The position numbers were made by a program, and so were the translations under genes. The notes below the pieces were generated by a model, which saw only the letters and a list, made by a program, of their open reading frames with translations, ran no database searches and had not been told where the DNA came from. From JACCZZ01 sp044227805 (GTDB taxonomy: Bacteria > Bacteroidota > Bacteroidia > Chitinophagales > UBA10324), in assembly GCA_044227805.1 (NCBI GenBank), contig JBGAWA010000006.1:4375-68374 (forward strand): a stretch of DNA of 64,000 bases, written 5' to 3'. This document shows, piece by piece, positions 36,529-44,495 of the stretch. The first letter of the stretch is position 1. Each line of letters begins with the position of its first letter.

Positions 36529-39000
36529 TTAGTCCTTTTTGAGTTTCACGTTCCATATCTTTTCACAATATTCACGCACCGACCGGTCGGATGAAAAATA
36601 ACCCATAGCCGCAACGTTGAGGATCGACATCTTCCACCAAATGGCCGGTTGCAAATAGGCGGCATCCACGGTTGCCTGGCACTTTATAAACGATTCATAG
36701 TCGGCGAGCACCAAATACGGATCATCGTTCAATAATGAATCAACCAATGGCTGAAATACCATTCCATCGCCCTCGGAGAAAACTCCTGCCTGTAGGGTGT
36801 CGATGGCTTCCCTGAGTTCATCGTGCCGCTCATAATAGTCGCGTGGCCGGTATCCTTTGCTTTTCAGATCAACCACCTCGCTGGTGGTAAGGCCGAAGAG
36901 GAAAAAATTTTCCGCTCCAACAGCTTCGCGCATTTCCACATTGGCACCATCGAGTGTGCCGATGGTGAGCGCACCATTCATGGCAAACTTCATGTTCCCG
37001 GTACCGGATGCTTCTTTGCCTGCCGTAGAAATCTGCACCGAAAGATCTGCGGCACGATAGATCCACTCGCTGTTTTTAACGTTGAAATCCGGATAAAAAA
37101 CCACTTTCATTCTTCCCGCCACATCAAAATCATTGTTGATGACACCGGCCATCGCATTGATGAGCTTGATGATCATCTTCGCCATAAAATATCCCGGTGC
37201 AGCCTTGCCGCCAAAAATATACGTGCGCGGGACAACCCCGATCGCGGGATTCTTTTTGATCCTGTTGTATTGTGTAATGATGTGCAGGAGGCTCAGGTGT
37301 TGCCGCTTGTACTCATGGATCCGCTTCGCCTGTATTTCAAAAAGCGTATCAGGATTTACCAGCACGCCGGTGGTAACAAGCAGCTGATCGGCGAGGGCAC
37401 GTTTATTCTGATGCCTGATTTCCAACCACCGCTTTTGGAATGCCGCATCATCAGCAAAGGTCGCCAGCTTGTGAAGATCTGTTTCAAGATGGGTGACCCA
37501 ATTATCTCCAAGCTTTTCTGTCAGTAACGCTCCAAGTCCCGGGTTGTATTGCAACATCCATCTCCGCGGCGTTACGCCATTCGTGATGTTCAGGAATTTA
37601 TCAGGTGCTATCATACTGAAATCATGCAGCACTTCCTTCTTCAGCAAGGCAGTATGCAAAGCGGAAACACCATTGATATGATGGCTGCCCACCGATGCCA
37701 GGTGCGCCATGCGTATGGCCTTTCCCCCTTTTTCATCAATAATGGAAAGGCGGGACAGGCATTCAGGGTCGTCCGGAAATTTTTCTTTCACCTCATCGAG
37801 GAAGCGTTGATTGATCTCAAAAATAATTTCAAGATGACGGGGCAATAATGATTGAAACAGGTACATGGGCCAGGTCTCCAGCGCTTCAGGCAGCAGCGTG
37901 TGATTGGTGTAGCCGAATACCTGCTGCGTAACCTGCCAGGCTTCTATCCATTCCATTTGATGTTCATCTACCAGCAGCCGCATCAATTCAGCAATGGCGA
38001 TAGACGGATGGGTATCGTTAAGCTGAAGGGCCACCCGCTCATGTAATTTATTGACAGCATGTCCTCGCAGCAACTGCAGGTGAATGGCATCCTGCAGCGA
38101 ACAGGAAACAAAAAAATACTGCTGGCTCAAGCGCAGCCTTTTCCCCGCCTCCGGTACATCATTGGGATATAGCACTTTTGAAATACTCTCTGCCCTTGTC
38201 TTCTCATTCACAGCGGCTTCATAGTTGCCACGGTTGAATTCGCTGAAGTCGAATGACTCCACCGCTTCTGATTTCCACAACCTTAACAAACTGATGTTAT
38301 CATTCTTATAGCCGGGTACAGGCGTATCATACGCAACACCCTTCACTTCATACTCAGGTATCCATTTTATGCTGTACCTGCCTTCCTCATCCGTAGTTGT
38401 TTCAGTATGTCCGGCGAATTTCACTTTGTAAGCCACTTCCGCTTGCGGAAATTCCCATGGATTGCCATACCGCAGCCATTTATCAGCCACTTCCACCTGT
38501 TCACCTTTTTCCAGGCGTTGTTCAAACATGCCAAATTCATAACGAATGCCGTAGCCAATGGCCGGCACCTTCAACGATGCCATCGAATCAAGATAACAGG
38601 CAGCCAGCCTTCCCAGTCCGCCGTTGCCAAGCCCGGGCTCTTCTTCCTGGTGAATCAACTTATTAAAATCCAACCCAAGAGAAATTACGGTTTCCTTCAC
38701 TTCATCATGCAGACCCAGGTTGACCAAGGCGTTGCCGAGGTGCGGGCCGACGAGGAATTCAGCCGACAGGTATCCGACTATTTTTTCTTCAGAGTGGTGG
38801 AGCTTTTTTAAAGAGGGTATCCAGCCACTGAGCATGCGGCCACGAAGTGTATAAGCCACGGCCATGTACCAGTCATTCATGGAGGCATTATCAGGGGTCC
38901 GTCCCTGTACATAATATAAGTTGTCAAGAATTGCCTTCTTTATGTCACCGGTCTCCCCTGCAAAATGATTTTGATTGATAGCCTTACCCACCTGATTCAC
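36529..39000 (-). CDS. glgP: Glycogen (alpha-glucan) phosphorylase
   Basis: The 823-residue product has the length of bacterial maltodextrin/glycogen phosphorylases. Recognised blocks are EEPGLGNGGLGRLAACYLDS (substrate and phosphate region, about residues 116-135), VALQLNDTHPSIAIAELMR, TNHTLLPEALETW, ITNGVTPRRWM and the pyridoxal-phosphate site EASGTGNMKFAMNGALTIGT, whose lysine binds PLP. The reaction releases glucose 1-phosphate from the non-reducing ends of alpha-1,4-glucan with inorganic phosphate. It sits 8 bp upstream of the glgX part of the next frame on the same strand, a classical degradation pair. An allosteric N-terminal phosphorylation region as in animal enzymes is absent. Confidence 0.95.
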   Translation of the reverse strand: MNQVGKAINQNHFAGETGDIKKAILDNLYYVQGRTPDNASMNDWYMAVAYTLRGRMLSGWIPSLKKLHHSEEKIVGYLSAEFLVGPHLGNALVNLGLHDEVKETVISLGLDFNKLIHQEEEPGLGNGGLGRLAACYLDSMASLKVPAIGYGIRYEFGMFEQRLEKGEQVEVADKWLRYGNPWEFPQAEVAYKVKFAGHTETTTDEEGRYSIKWIPEYEVKGVAYDTPVPGYKNDNISLLRLWKSEAVESFDFSEFNRGNYEAAVNEKTRAESISKVLYPNDVPEAGKRLRLSQQYFFVSCSLQDAIHLQLLRGHAVNKLHERVALQLNDTHPSIAIAELMRLLVDEHQMEWIEAWQVTQQVFGYTNHTLLPEALETWPMYLFQSLLPRHLEIIFEINQRFLDEVKEKFPDDPECLSRLSIIDEKGGKAIRMAHLASVGSHHINGVSALHTALLKKEVLHDFSMIAPDKFLNITNGVTPRRWMLQYNPGLGALLTEKLGDNWVTHLETDLHKLATFADDAAFQKRWLEIRHQNKRALADQLLVTTGVLVNPDTLFEIQAKRIHEYKRQHLSLLHIITQYNRIKKNPAIGVVPRTYIFGGKAAPGYFMAKMIIKLINAMAGVINNDFDVAGRMKVVFYPDFNVKNSEWIYRAADLSVQISTAGKEASGTGNMKFAMNGALTIGTLDGANVEMREAVGAENFFLFGLTTSEVVDLKSKGYRPRDYYERHDELREAIDTLQAGVFSEGDGMVFQPLVDSLLNDDPYLVLADYESFIKCQATVDAAYLQPAIWWKMSILNVAAMGYFSSDRSVREYCEKIWNVKLKKD

Positions 39001-39306
39001 TTTAAATATGACGACCTGTTAAATTAAGTATTCTGGTTGATGCCTATAAATGAGCCAACCTAATAAGTCAAATATAAAAATGAAATCAGCATTCCCTGAT
39101 TCGTTCAATGCTAACCACTGGAAGGAACCACCCAATCACGATAAGGTTGATTACCGTTGGAAGTTTTGATGAATACAAAATTTAAAAAAAGAAGGAATGT
39201 GCTGTACAGTCGCTTTACCATTATCCGGCGAAGTGCTCGGCGGGGACTGCAAGCATCGAACATTCAGCAACAAATAGACATCTTGTACCGATCATGTTGC
39301 TTCATC
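39001..39306. other. Intergenic gap, nothing recognised
   Basis: The 306 bp between glgP (upstream region) and the 3' end of the carbonic anhydrase gene are AT-rich with no gene, RNA or repeat I can support. The glgP promoter should lie here. Confidence 0.4.
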
Positions 39307-40053
39307 TCACAGGAAAGTAACTTTTCCTGTAGCCACATCATAAACGGCCCCCACGATTTTTATTTCCCCGTTTTTCTCCATGTCCTGTAATATCAAGCTG
39401 CGATTCCTGATATTTTGGATCGTCAGTTCAACATTCTTTTTGAAGACCAGGTCCACATATTCCTTGTTCTTGGAAGACTTGTCTCCGTCTGTCCATGCAG
39501 TACTGTCAACAGCCGGTTGTATTTTCTTCAGCAAGGCAGTGATGTTACCAAGCTGAACATTATCAATGGCTGATTTGACGGCACCGCATTCAGAGTGGCC
39601 CATCACCACAACCAGTTTTGCTCCTGACACTTTGCATCCGTATTCCATGCTTCCCAAAATATCTTCATTCACGATATTGCCTGCCACCCTTGCCACGAAG
39701 AGATCACCAATACCTTTGTCAAACACATCCTCCACGGGAATTCTTGAATCAAGGCAGGAGAGAATCACCGCTTTGGGAAACTGCCCGCCGGCAGCAATAC
39801 GCACCTGCGCAGAGTGCAGCCTGGCCGTGAGGTTATCGTTCATAAACCGCCTATTCCCATCCTTCAGCATTTGCAGAACACTATCCGGTGTCAGCGCAGC
39901 CTGCTCTTCTCTGGTCAGCACTTTTTCAACCAGCGGTGTTTCATTGGCCTGCTGAACGATGGATGGAGCTGCCTTCCCTGCCGATTGATCCGTGGTATTG
40001 TTGCAGGAAGAAAGCAACCACAGGCATTGAATAAAAAGAAGAGTTTGCTTCAT
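39307..40053 (-). CDS. Beta-class carbonic anhydrase, predicted lipoprotein
   Basis: The 248-residue product begins MKQTLLFIQCLWLLSSCNNT. LSSC is a lipobox, so it should be lipid-anchored facing the periplasm or the outside. After a low-complexity spacer, the catalytic domain has the beta-carbonic-anhydrase zinc motifs CLDSRIPVEDVFD (Cys-x-Asp-x-Arg) and HSECGAVKSAID (His-x-x-Cys). VARVAGNIVNEDILGSMEYG lies between them. All three zinc ligands and the Asp-Arg dyad are present, so activity in CO2/bicarbonate interconversion is likely. An envelope beta-CA may help supply bicarbonate or CO2 or buffer the periplasm. The neighbours do not refine this. Confidence 0.92.
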   Translation of the reverse strand: MKQTLLFIQCLWLLSSCNNTTDQSAGKAAPSIVQQANETPLVEKVLTREEQAALTPDSVLQMLKDGNRRFMNDNLTARLHSAQVRIAAGGQFPKAVILSCLDSRIPVEDVFDKGIGDLFVARVAGNIVNEDILGSMEYGCKVSGAKLVVVMGHSECGAVKSAIDNVQLGNITALLKKIQPAVDSTAWTDGDKSSKNKEYVDLVFKKNVELTIQNIRNRSLILQDMEKNGEIKIVGAVYDVATGKVTFL

Positions 40054-40365
40054 GATTTATGCGATTGGGATTTTTCAATTAAGCTTTTAATGCTGCATTC
40101 GGTGGCAAAGAAACGAATAAGCATTGCAAGATTATTGTTTCGTTTATTCCATTCCTTGCTTTAAAGGAAATAAGTCGTGTTGTCAGACAACAAATATTTC
40201 GTGACCTGTGACTAAAACACAGGCAGGTATTTTGTTCATGATTTTGAGCGCTCCATTTTTTTTGCAGCAATGCTGAATTGAATATTTTAATAGATGACTT
40301 ATCGTTTGCATTACTATGTTTAGATTAATTTTTTTAAATTTCAAATATTTAATAATTATAAAAAC
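40054..40365. other. Divergent promoter gap, AT-rich
   Basis: It lies between the carbonic anhydrase (minus) and ZIP transporter (plus) starts. The right part from about 40270 is very AT-rich, in keeping with the AT-rich block that follows. No gene is supported and no specific operator is visible. Confidence 0.4.
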
Positions 40366-41103
40366 ATGCTCAACGCCTTTTTAATGGGTTTACTCGCAAC
40401 ATCCTCACTCATAGTGGGAGGAGCCATTGCTTCATGGATTAAATTAAGCAACCGTACTATAGGAATCATCATGGGATTTGGTGCCGGCACATTGATTTCA
40501 GCTATTTCTTATGAGTTGATTTTTGAAGCGGTAAAAATGGCAAGAGGAACAGGTTTTCCTGCTTATGGTTTTTTTGCAGGCGCCTTTACTTTTTACTTGA
40601 GCGATTTGCTAATTGGAAAAATGGGGGCTAAGAAATCATCATCAGGCACCAGCAGTCGTTCCAATTTAGTGATCCCAATGGTATTGGCAATAATACTGGA
40701 TGGTATTCCTGAATCTATTGTCATAGGTTTAGGAATATTTGAAAAAGGCACGGTGAGTCTGGCCATGCTGGTTGCCGTTTTTATTTCCAATTTACCCGAA
40801 GCTATTGCAGGATCAACAGGGATGAAACAAAATGGCTGGAACAAAGGAAAGGTTTTAATGCTATGGGGCTTTATTGCTTTTGCCTGTTCGATAGCCACTA
40901 TTGCAGGGTTTAGCCTGTTTACAAATACATCTGAAATATGGCTGGCTTTTATTCAGGCGTTTGCGGGTGGTGCAATTCTAATGATGCTTGCCAATTCGAT
41001 GATACCGGAGGCTTATGAACATGGCGGTAAACTTGCAGGAATAGCTACGGTAATGGGATTTTTCCTTTCTGTATCTATTGTAATTCTTGAAAATGCCGGT
41101 TAA
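40366..41103 (+). CDS. ZIP-family metal transporter
   Basis: The 245-residue product has about eight membrane helices. The family's signature helices are present: IILDGIPESIVIGLGIFE (TM4, with the Asp/Pro-Glu-Ser metal site) and AVFISNLPEAIAGSTGM (TM5, Asn-Leu-Pro-Glu). The canonical HNFPEG is replaced by DGIPES, as in a bacterial ZIP subgroup. The intracellular loop GKMGAKKSSSGTSSRSN is Ser/Lys-rich instead of His-rich. ZIP proteins move zinc, iron or related divalent metals into the cytoplasm. It is followed, after a 458-bp gap, by a VIT/CCC1-like protein, so the block may concern metal handling. The base composition is AT-richer than in the preceding genes. Confidence 0.88.
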   Translation: MLNAFLMGLLATSSLIVGGAIASWIKLSNRTIGIIMGFGAGTLISAISYELIFEAVKMARGTGFPAYGFFAGAFTFYLSDLLIGKMGAKKSSSGTSSRSNLVIPMVLAIILDGIPESIVIGLGIFEKGTVSLAMLVAVFISNLPEAIAGSTGMKQNGWNKGKVLMLWGFIAFACSIATIAGFSLFTNTSEIWLAFIQAFAGGAILMMLANSMIPEAYEHGGKLAGIATVMGFFLSVSIVILENAG

Positions 41104-41561
41104 GTAATTTAATTAATTCAAAGTTCAAATAACAATGTTGGTGAAAAAACAACGGCCATTAGCTGCGTACTATTCAGTTAGTTTACTTAATCATTTTTTC
41201 GAACTATTTTTTATTCGGTAATAGCGCAACAACAGGATTCTCTGGTGCATGTGAGAAAAAATATCATTCAACTAGACCTTACGGCGATTTCAATTCATGA
41301 AAATGCAACCCTTTTAGAATATTTTAATTTGGGGAGCAACCCCAAACATTTTCGCAATTCTCATAGGTGAAATAAAATGACCTGAAGGTCATTATTAATT
41401 CAATATCCAAAGTTGCTATCATTATAGCTGCAGCATGAATCAATAAATTTTTTTGAAAATTGAAACTTAATTTTGAATACAAAATACCTGCAACCGCTAT
41501 GATTAAAATCATTTTCAGATTATCCCTTTTTTTATATTGTTGCATCCTATCTTTTTAAAAG
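41104..41561. other. Gap with a possible gene remnant and an unproven small membrane ORF
   Basis: On the plus strand at about 41173-41370 one frame reads FYSVIAQQQDSLVHVRKN, then IIQLDLTAISIHENATLLEY, ending in a TGA. It looks like a signal-peptide end followed by the first strand of an outer-membrane protein, without a start codon and cut short. On the minus strand 41324-41545 encodes 73 residues with two hydrophobic stretches; I cannot show it is real. A TTTGGGG/CCCCAAA hairpin with a 5-nt loop lies at 41328-41346. Confidence 0.35.
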
Positions 41562-42242
41562 ATGACGGACAACAAAAATTTTTATCAAAAAATCGCAAAA
41601 GACTATTCGGGAGCAATTGACAGGATCGAACGTCTTTCTGAAATTATTTTCGGAGTAATTATGACGCTTACTTTTACCGGAACCATAAGCGTTGCTGAAG
41701 GTGGCATGCAGGAAGTAAGACTCACTTTATGGGCAGCATTAGGATGCAACACTGCCTGGGGAATTATTGATGGATTGTTTTACCTGATGAATACACTTTA
41801 CGACAGAGGAAAAAGTTTACGGGTTTTCCGGGAACTAAAGAAATCCGGGACAGATGAAGCAAGGGATCACATTATCCTGGATAATATTACTCCGGTTTTA
41901 GCCGAAGTGATGACAGAATCTCAAATCGCGGAAATACGTAAAGAATTGCTCCAGCTGCCCGAACCTCCCAAACGCGCTTTTTTGATTCCGAGGGATTTTG
42001 CAAATGCACTTTACATTTTTGTAATTGTTTTTCTATCAACGTTTCCTATGGCATTGCCCTTATTTTTTATCAGCGACCCTCATACTGCACTGCGCACTTC
42101 AAATGCTATTGGTCTTGTAATTATGTTTGTTGCAGGTTTTATAATTGGCAAAAAAACAGGATACAATCAATGGTTCGTTGGCTTTCTGTTTGCATTGCTT
42201 GGTGCAGCATTGGTAGCAATGACAATAGCTTTAGGGGGATGA
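41562..42242 (+). CDS. VIT1/CCC1-like membrane protein
   Basis: The 226-residue product has a helical N-terminus with IDRIERLSEIIFGVIMTLTF. This resembles the first helix of VIT1/CCC1 iron and manganese transporters (the R-L-S-x-x-I-F-G-V pattern). Then come WAALGCNTAWGIIDGLFYLM, a cytoplasmic charged helical segment of about 70 residues, and three C-terminal helices ending LLGAALVAMTIALGG. Total topology is about five TM helices, as in VIT1. The central metal-binding domain of plant VIT1 is replaced by a shorter charged helix. By analogy it may export or store iron or manganese; direct evidence is lacking. Its TGA overlaps the next gene's ATG (ATGA at 42239-42242), so the two are translationally coupled. 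Confidence 0.72.
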   Translation: MTDNKNFYQKIAKDYSGAIDRIERLSEIIFGVIMTLTFTGTISVAEGGMQEVRLTLWAALGCNTAWGIIDGLFYLMNTLYDRGKSLRVFRELKKSGTDEARDHIILDNITPVLAEVMTESQIAEIRKELLQLPEPPKRAFLIPRDFANALYIFVIVFLSTFPMALPLFFISDPHTALRTSNAIGLVIMFVAGFIIGKKTGYNQWFVGFLFALLGAALVAMTIALGG

Positions 42243-42880
42243 AAAAAAAGATTTACATAATTGCACTGCTTTCATTTATTAAACTCAATGTAAATGCGCA
42301 GGAGCACATTGCTGAAGCGGATATAACAACAACTGATAAGTCCTGGAATTTTGATTTGAGCACAACCCTTTTTTTGTTCAAAGGAGGTGACTACACCATC
42401 ATGCCCGATTTTAAAGTTGACAAAAACCGACTGCATTTGCAGGCACGTTATAATTACGAAGATGATCAAACCACTTCATTGTGGGCCGGATATAATTTCG
42501 AAGTTGGTAACAAACTGGTATGGAAAGCATCACCCATGATCGGTGCAGTTGCAGGAAATAGTAATGGTGTAGCTCCGGGAATTGTTTATACGCTCACCTA
42601 CAAAAGTATTGAATGGTACAGTGAGAGTGAGTACTTTTTCAGTGTTGAAAATAATGACGATAATTATTTTTATGTTTCATCTGATTTGTCCTATTCATTC
42701 ACTGATTTTTTTTGGCTGGGAGTAGAACTAAATCGTTCTCACATTTTTAAATCAACGCGGGATGTGCAATATGGGATATTGATTGGTGGCGCTTACAAAT
42801 GGTTTATTTTCAACGGCTGCGTTTACGAATTAGGAACTTCAGATACATCTGTCGGGCTTACTTTTGAAGTGAAGTTCTGA
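42239..42880 (+). CDS. Predicted outer-membrane protein coupled to the VIT-like gene
   Basis: The start at 42239 overlaps the preceding stop (ATGA). The 213-residue product begins with the signal peptide MKKKIYIIALLSFIKLNVNA, cut before QEH. The mature part is a run of amphipathic, aromatic strands (RLHLQARYNYEDDQTTSLW, then GYNFEVGNKLVWKASPMIG), a tyrosine-rich middle and a C-terminal strand ending LTFEVKF. This is the look of a small outer-membrane beta-barrel. I recognise no named family. Coupling to a VIT/CCC1-like inner-membrane protein suggests a two-membrane pathway for the same substrate, which is an inference from gene order. Confidence 0.65.
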   Translation: MKKKIYIIALLSFIKLNVNAQEHIAEADITTTDKSWNFDLSTTLFLFKGGDYTIMPDFKVDKNRLHLQARYNYEDDQTTSLWAGYNFEVGNKLVWKASPMIGAVAGNSNGVAPGIVYTLTYKSIEWYSESEYFFSVENNDDNYFYVSSDLSYSFTDFFWLGVELNRSHIFKSTRDVQYGILIGGAYKWFIFNGCVYELGTSDTSVGLTFEVKF

Positions 42881-42993
42881 TCCGCATAAATAAATTAGGT
42901 AGCTAAGCACGTAACATACCCAATAGGCCAAAGTTTTACTTTTATACGTAAAATTGGGTGCGCAAAAATGGATGTCACAATGCTGTCTTTTTA

Positions 42994-43221
42994 TTACTTC
43001 ACCAAAAGTAGGACGTTGGCTACTGTCTTACCCAAAGTTTTATTGAACCTGTCTGTATCCACTAATTTACGTGTATTGAAACGGTAGCAAAATTCATTGC
43101 AATAATTGTCTAAATGTTTCGGGGAAATTGGGTGATAAATTCCATACAAGCCACGTTTGTATTATGACCATAAACATTCCGTTGTCTCGCTGTTATTAGT
43201 ATGTGCCGGGTTAAGTTGGGG
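42994..43221 (-). pseudogene. Decayed C-terminal part of an IS1595-family (ISXO2-like) transposase
   Basis: Read on the minus strand from 43221 the frame gives NPAHTNNSETTECLWS, a stop (TAA), then YKRGLYGIYHPISPKHLDNY and CNEFCYRFNTRKL. Active ISXO2-like transposases have HTNTIEGFWSLLKRG, then SPKHLxxYCDEFxYRYNTR, at the same spacing. The in-frame stop replaces the expected Leu codon, and everything N-terminal of the HTN motif is missing. It is therefore a dead fragment. It marks the right edge of the AT-rich block carrying the ZIP and VIT-like genes. Confidence 0.75.
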
Positions 43222-43252
43222 ATAAACCAACAACTGAATCTAATTTGCTGTA

Positions 43253-43296
43253 GTGGTTGGTCTATCCTCTCGCAAGGCTCCACAAAGACCAACCAC
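43253..43296. repeat. Perfect 11-bp inverted repeat next to the transposase remnant
   Basis: GTGGTTGGTCT (43253-43263) and AGACCAACCAC (43286-43296) are perfect inverted arms around a 22-nt loop. They lie 32 bp outside the transposase remnant. The structure may be an IS-end remnant, a terminator or a separate hairpin element; the rest of the 558-bp gap up to the PPK2 gene shows no gene. Confidence 0.6.
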
Positions 43297-43438
43297 GGCG
43301 GAGTTTACAATTTTTAGTGTCAACCAGTTTCAGGACAAGCCAGTCCGGATAGCGAACTATTTAATTCACTGCATCAGCATATCATTTCCTCGAATCCCTT
43401 AAATCGTTACTTTTGAATTGTTCAAAAATTATTATGCT

Positions 43439-44344
43439 ATGAAACTCAAAGAAATCATCAAAGCATCACATGAACTGTCCACCCCGTACAGGATAACGGA
43501 TGGTGAGAAATTCAAACTGAAAGATATTGATCCGGGTGATACCGGCTCATTAGGTTCAGAGGACAAGCCGCGGGCAAAAGAAGCGTTGCAGATTGGCGTA
43601 GAAGCGCTGGCTGCTTTGCAGGATATGCTGTATGCGCAGGATCGCTGGAGTTTACTCATGATCTTTCAGGCAATGGATGCAGCGGGAAAAGACGGTGCCA
43701 TCAAACATGTGATGAGCGGCGTTAACCCACAGGGTTGCCAGGTTTCTTCCTTCAAAGCGCCCACGTCTACCGATCTCGATCATGATTACCTGTGGCGCTG
43801 CCAGCGGGAGTTGCCGGAGCGTGGCCGCATCGGCATTTTTAACCGCTCGTATTATGAAGAGGTGCTCGTGGTGAAAGTACATCCCGAGTTGTTGAAGTAT
43901 CAGAAAATCCCGCCACACCTGATGGACGATGATCTTTTTGAAAATCGTTATAAAGAGCTGCGCAACTTTGAAAAATACCTCTCCAGGAACGGCACGGTAA
44001 CCATCAAGTTTTTTCTCCACCTGTCGAGGAAAGAACAGAAAAAAAGATTCCTGGAACGCTTTGACATTGCCGACAAAAACTGGAAAGTATCGCCCTCGGA
44101 CATTAAAGAGCGCGCTTACTGGGACGAGTACATGGATGCCTATGAAAAAATGATTCAGCAGACAGCCACCAAACACTCACCCTGGTATGCAATTCCCGCA
44201 GATAATAAATGGTACACGCGCGTCATTGTTGCCGCGTCCATCATTGATACCATGGCCGGCATGGATCTGCACTATCCAAAAGTAGACGAAACGAAACTGC
44301 AGGAGATTGCCGCCGCGAAGGAATTACTGCTCGCAGAAAAATAA
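43439..44344 (+). CDS. ppk2: Polyphosphate kinase 2 family protein
   Basis: The start at 43439 (MKLKEIIKASHELS) is preferred to the ATG 21 bp upstream. The 301-residue cytoplasmic protein has the PPK2 Walker A motif MDAAGKDG (residues 79-86), preceded by LLMIFQA. The Walker B/lid region GIFNRSYYEEVLVVKVHPE, FFLHLSRKEQKKRFLERF and a C-terminal PWYAIPADNKWYTR block complete the domain. PPK2 enzymes transfer phosphate between polyphosphate and nucleoside mono- or diphosphates. The single-domain length fits the class that phosphorylates AMP or ADP, but class cannot be fixed by eye. With the glycogen genes upstream it suggests a storage-polymer economy. No ppk1 or exopolyphosphatase gene is nearby. 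Confidence 0.93.
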   Translation: MKLKEIIKASHELSTPYRITDGEKFKLKDIDPGDTGSLGSEDKPRAKEALQIGVEALAALQDMLYAQDRWSLLMIFQAMDAAGKDGAIKHVMSGVNPQGCQVSSFKAPTSTDLDHDYLWRCQRELPERGRIGIFNRSYYEEVLVVKVHPELLKYQKIPPHLMDDDLFENRYKELRNFEKYLSRNGTVTIKFFLHLSRKEQKKRFLERFDIADKNWKVSPSDIKERAYWDEYMDAYEKMIQQTATKHSPWYAIPADNKWYTRVIVAASIIDTMAGMDLHYPKVDETKLQEIAAAKELLLAEK

Positions 44345-44495
44345 GCGGTCATAACAATTGAAGGGAACCCGCCTTTTGCTGTTACCATCAACAACGGGTC
44401 AATCCCACTGGCAACAGTGCTTCCTGCTTCCCGTAAATTTCGTATGATGATGATCAATATTTTTTTTATGGCCATTAATCATAGTTACAGCTTTA

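Noticed and set aside
41324..41545. A 73-codon minus frame with two hydrophobic stretches
   Set aside because: Possible small membrane protein, but AT-rich sequence easily gives such frames and no homologue is recognised; kept only as a note.
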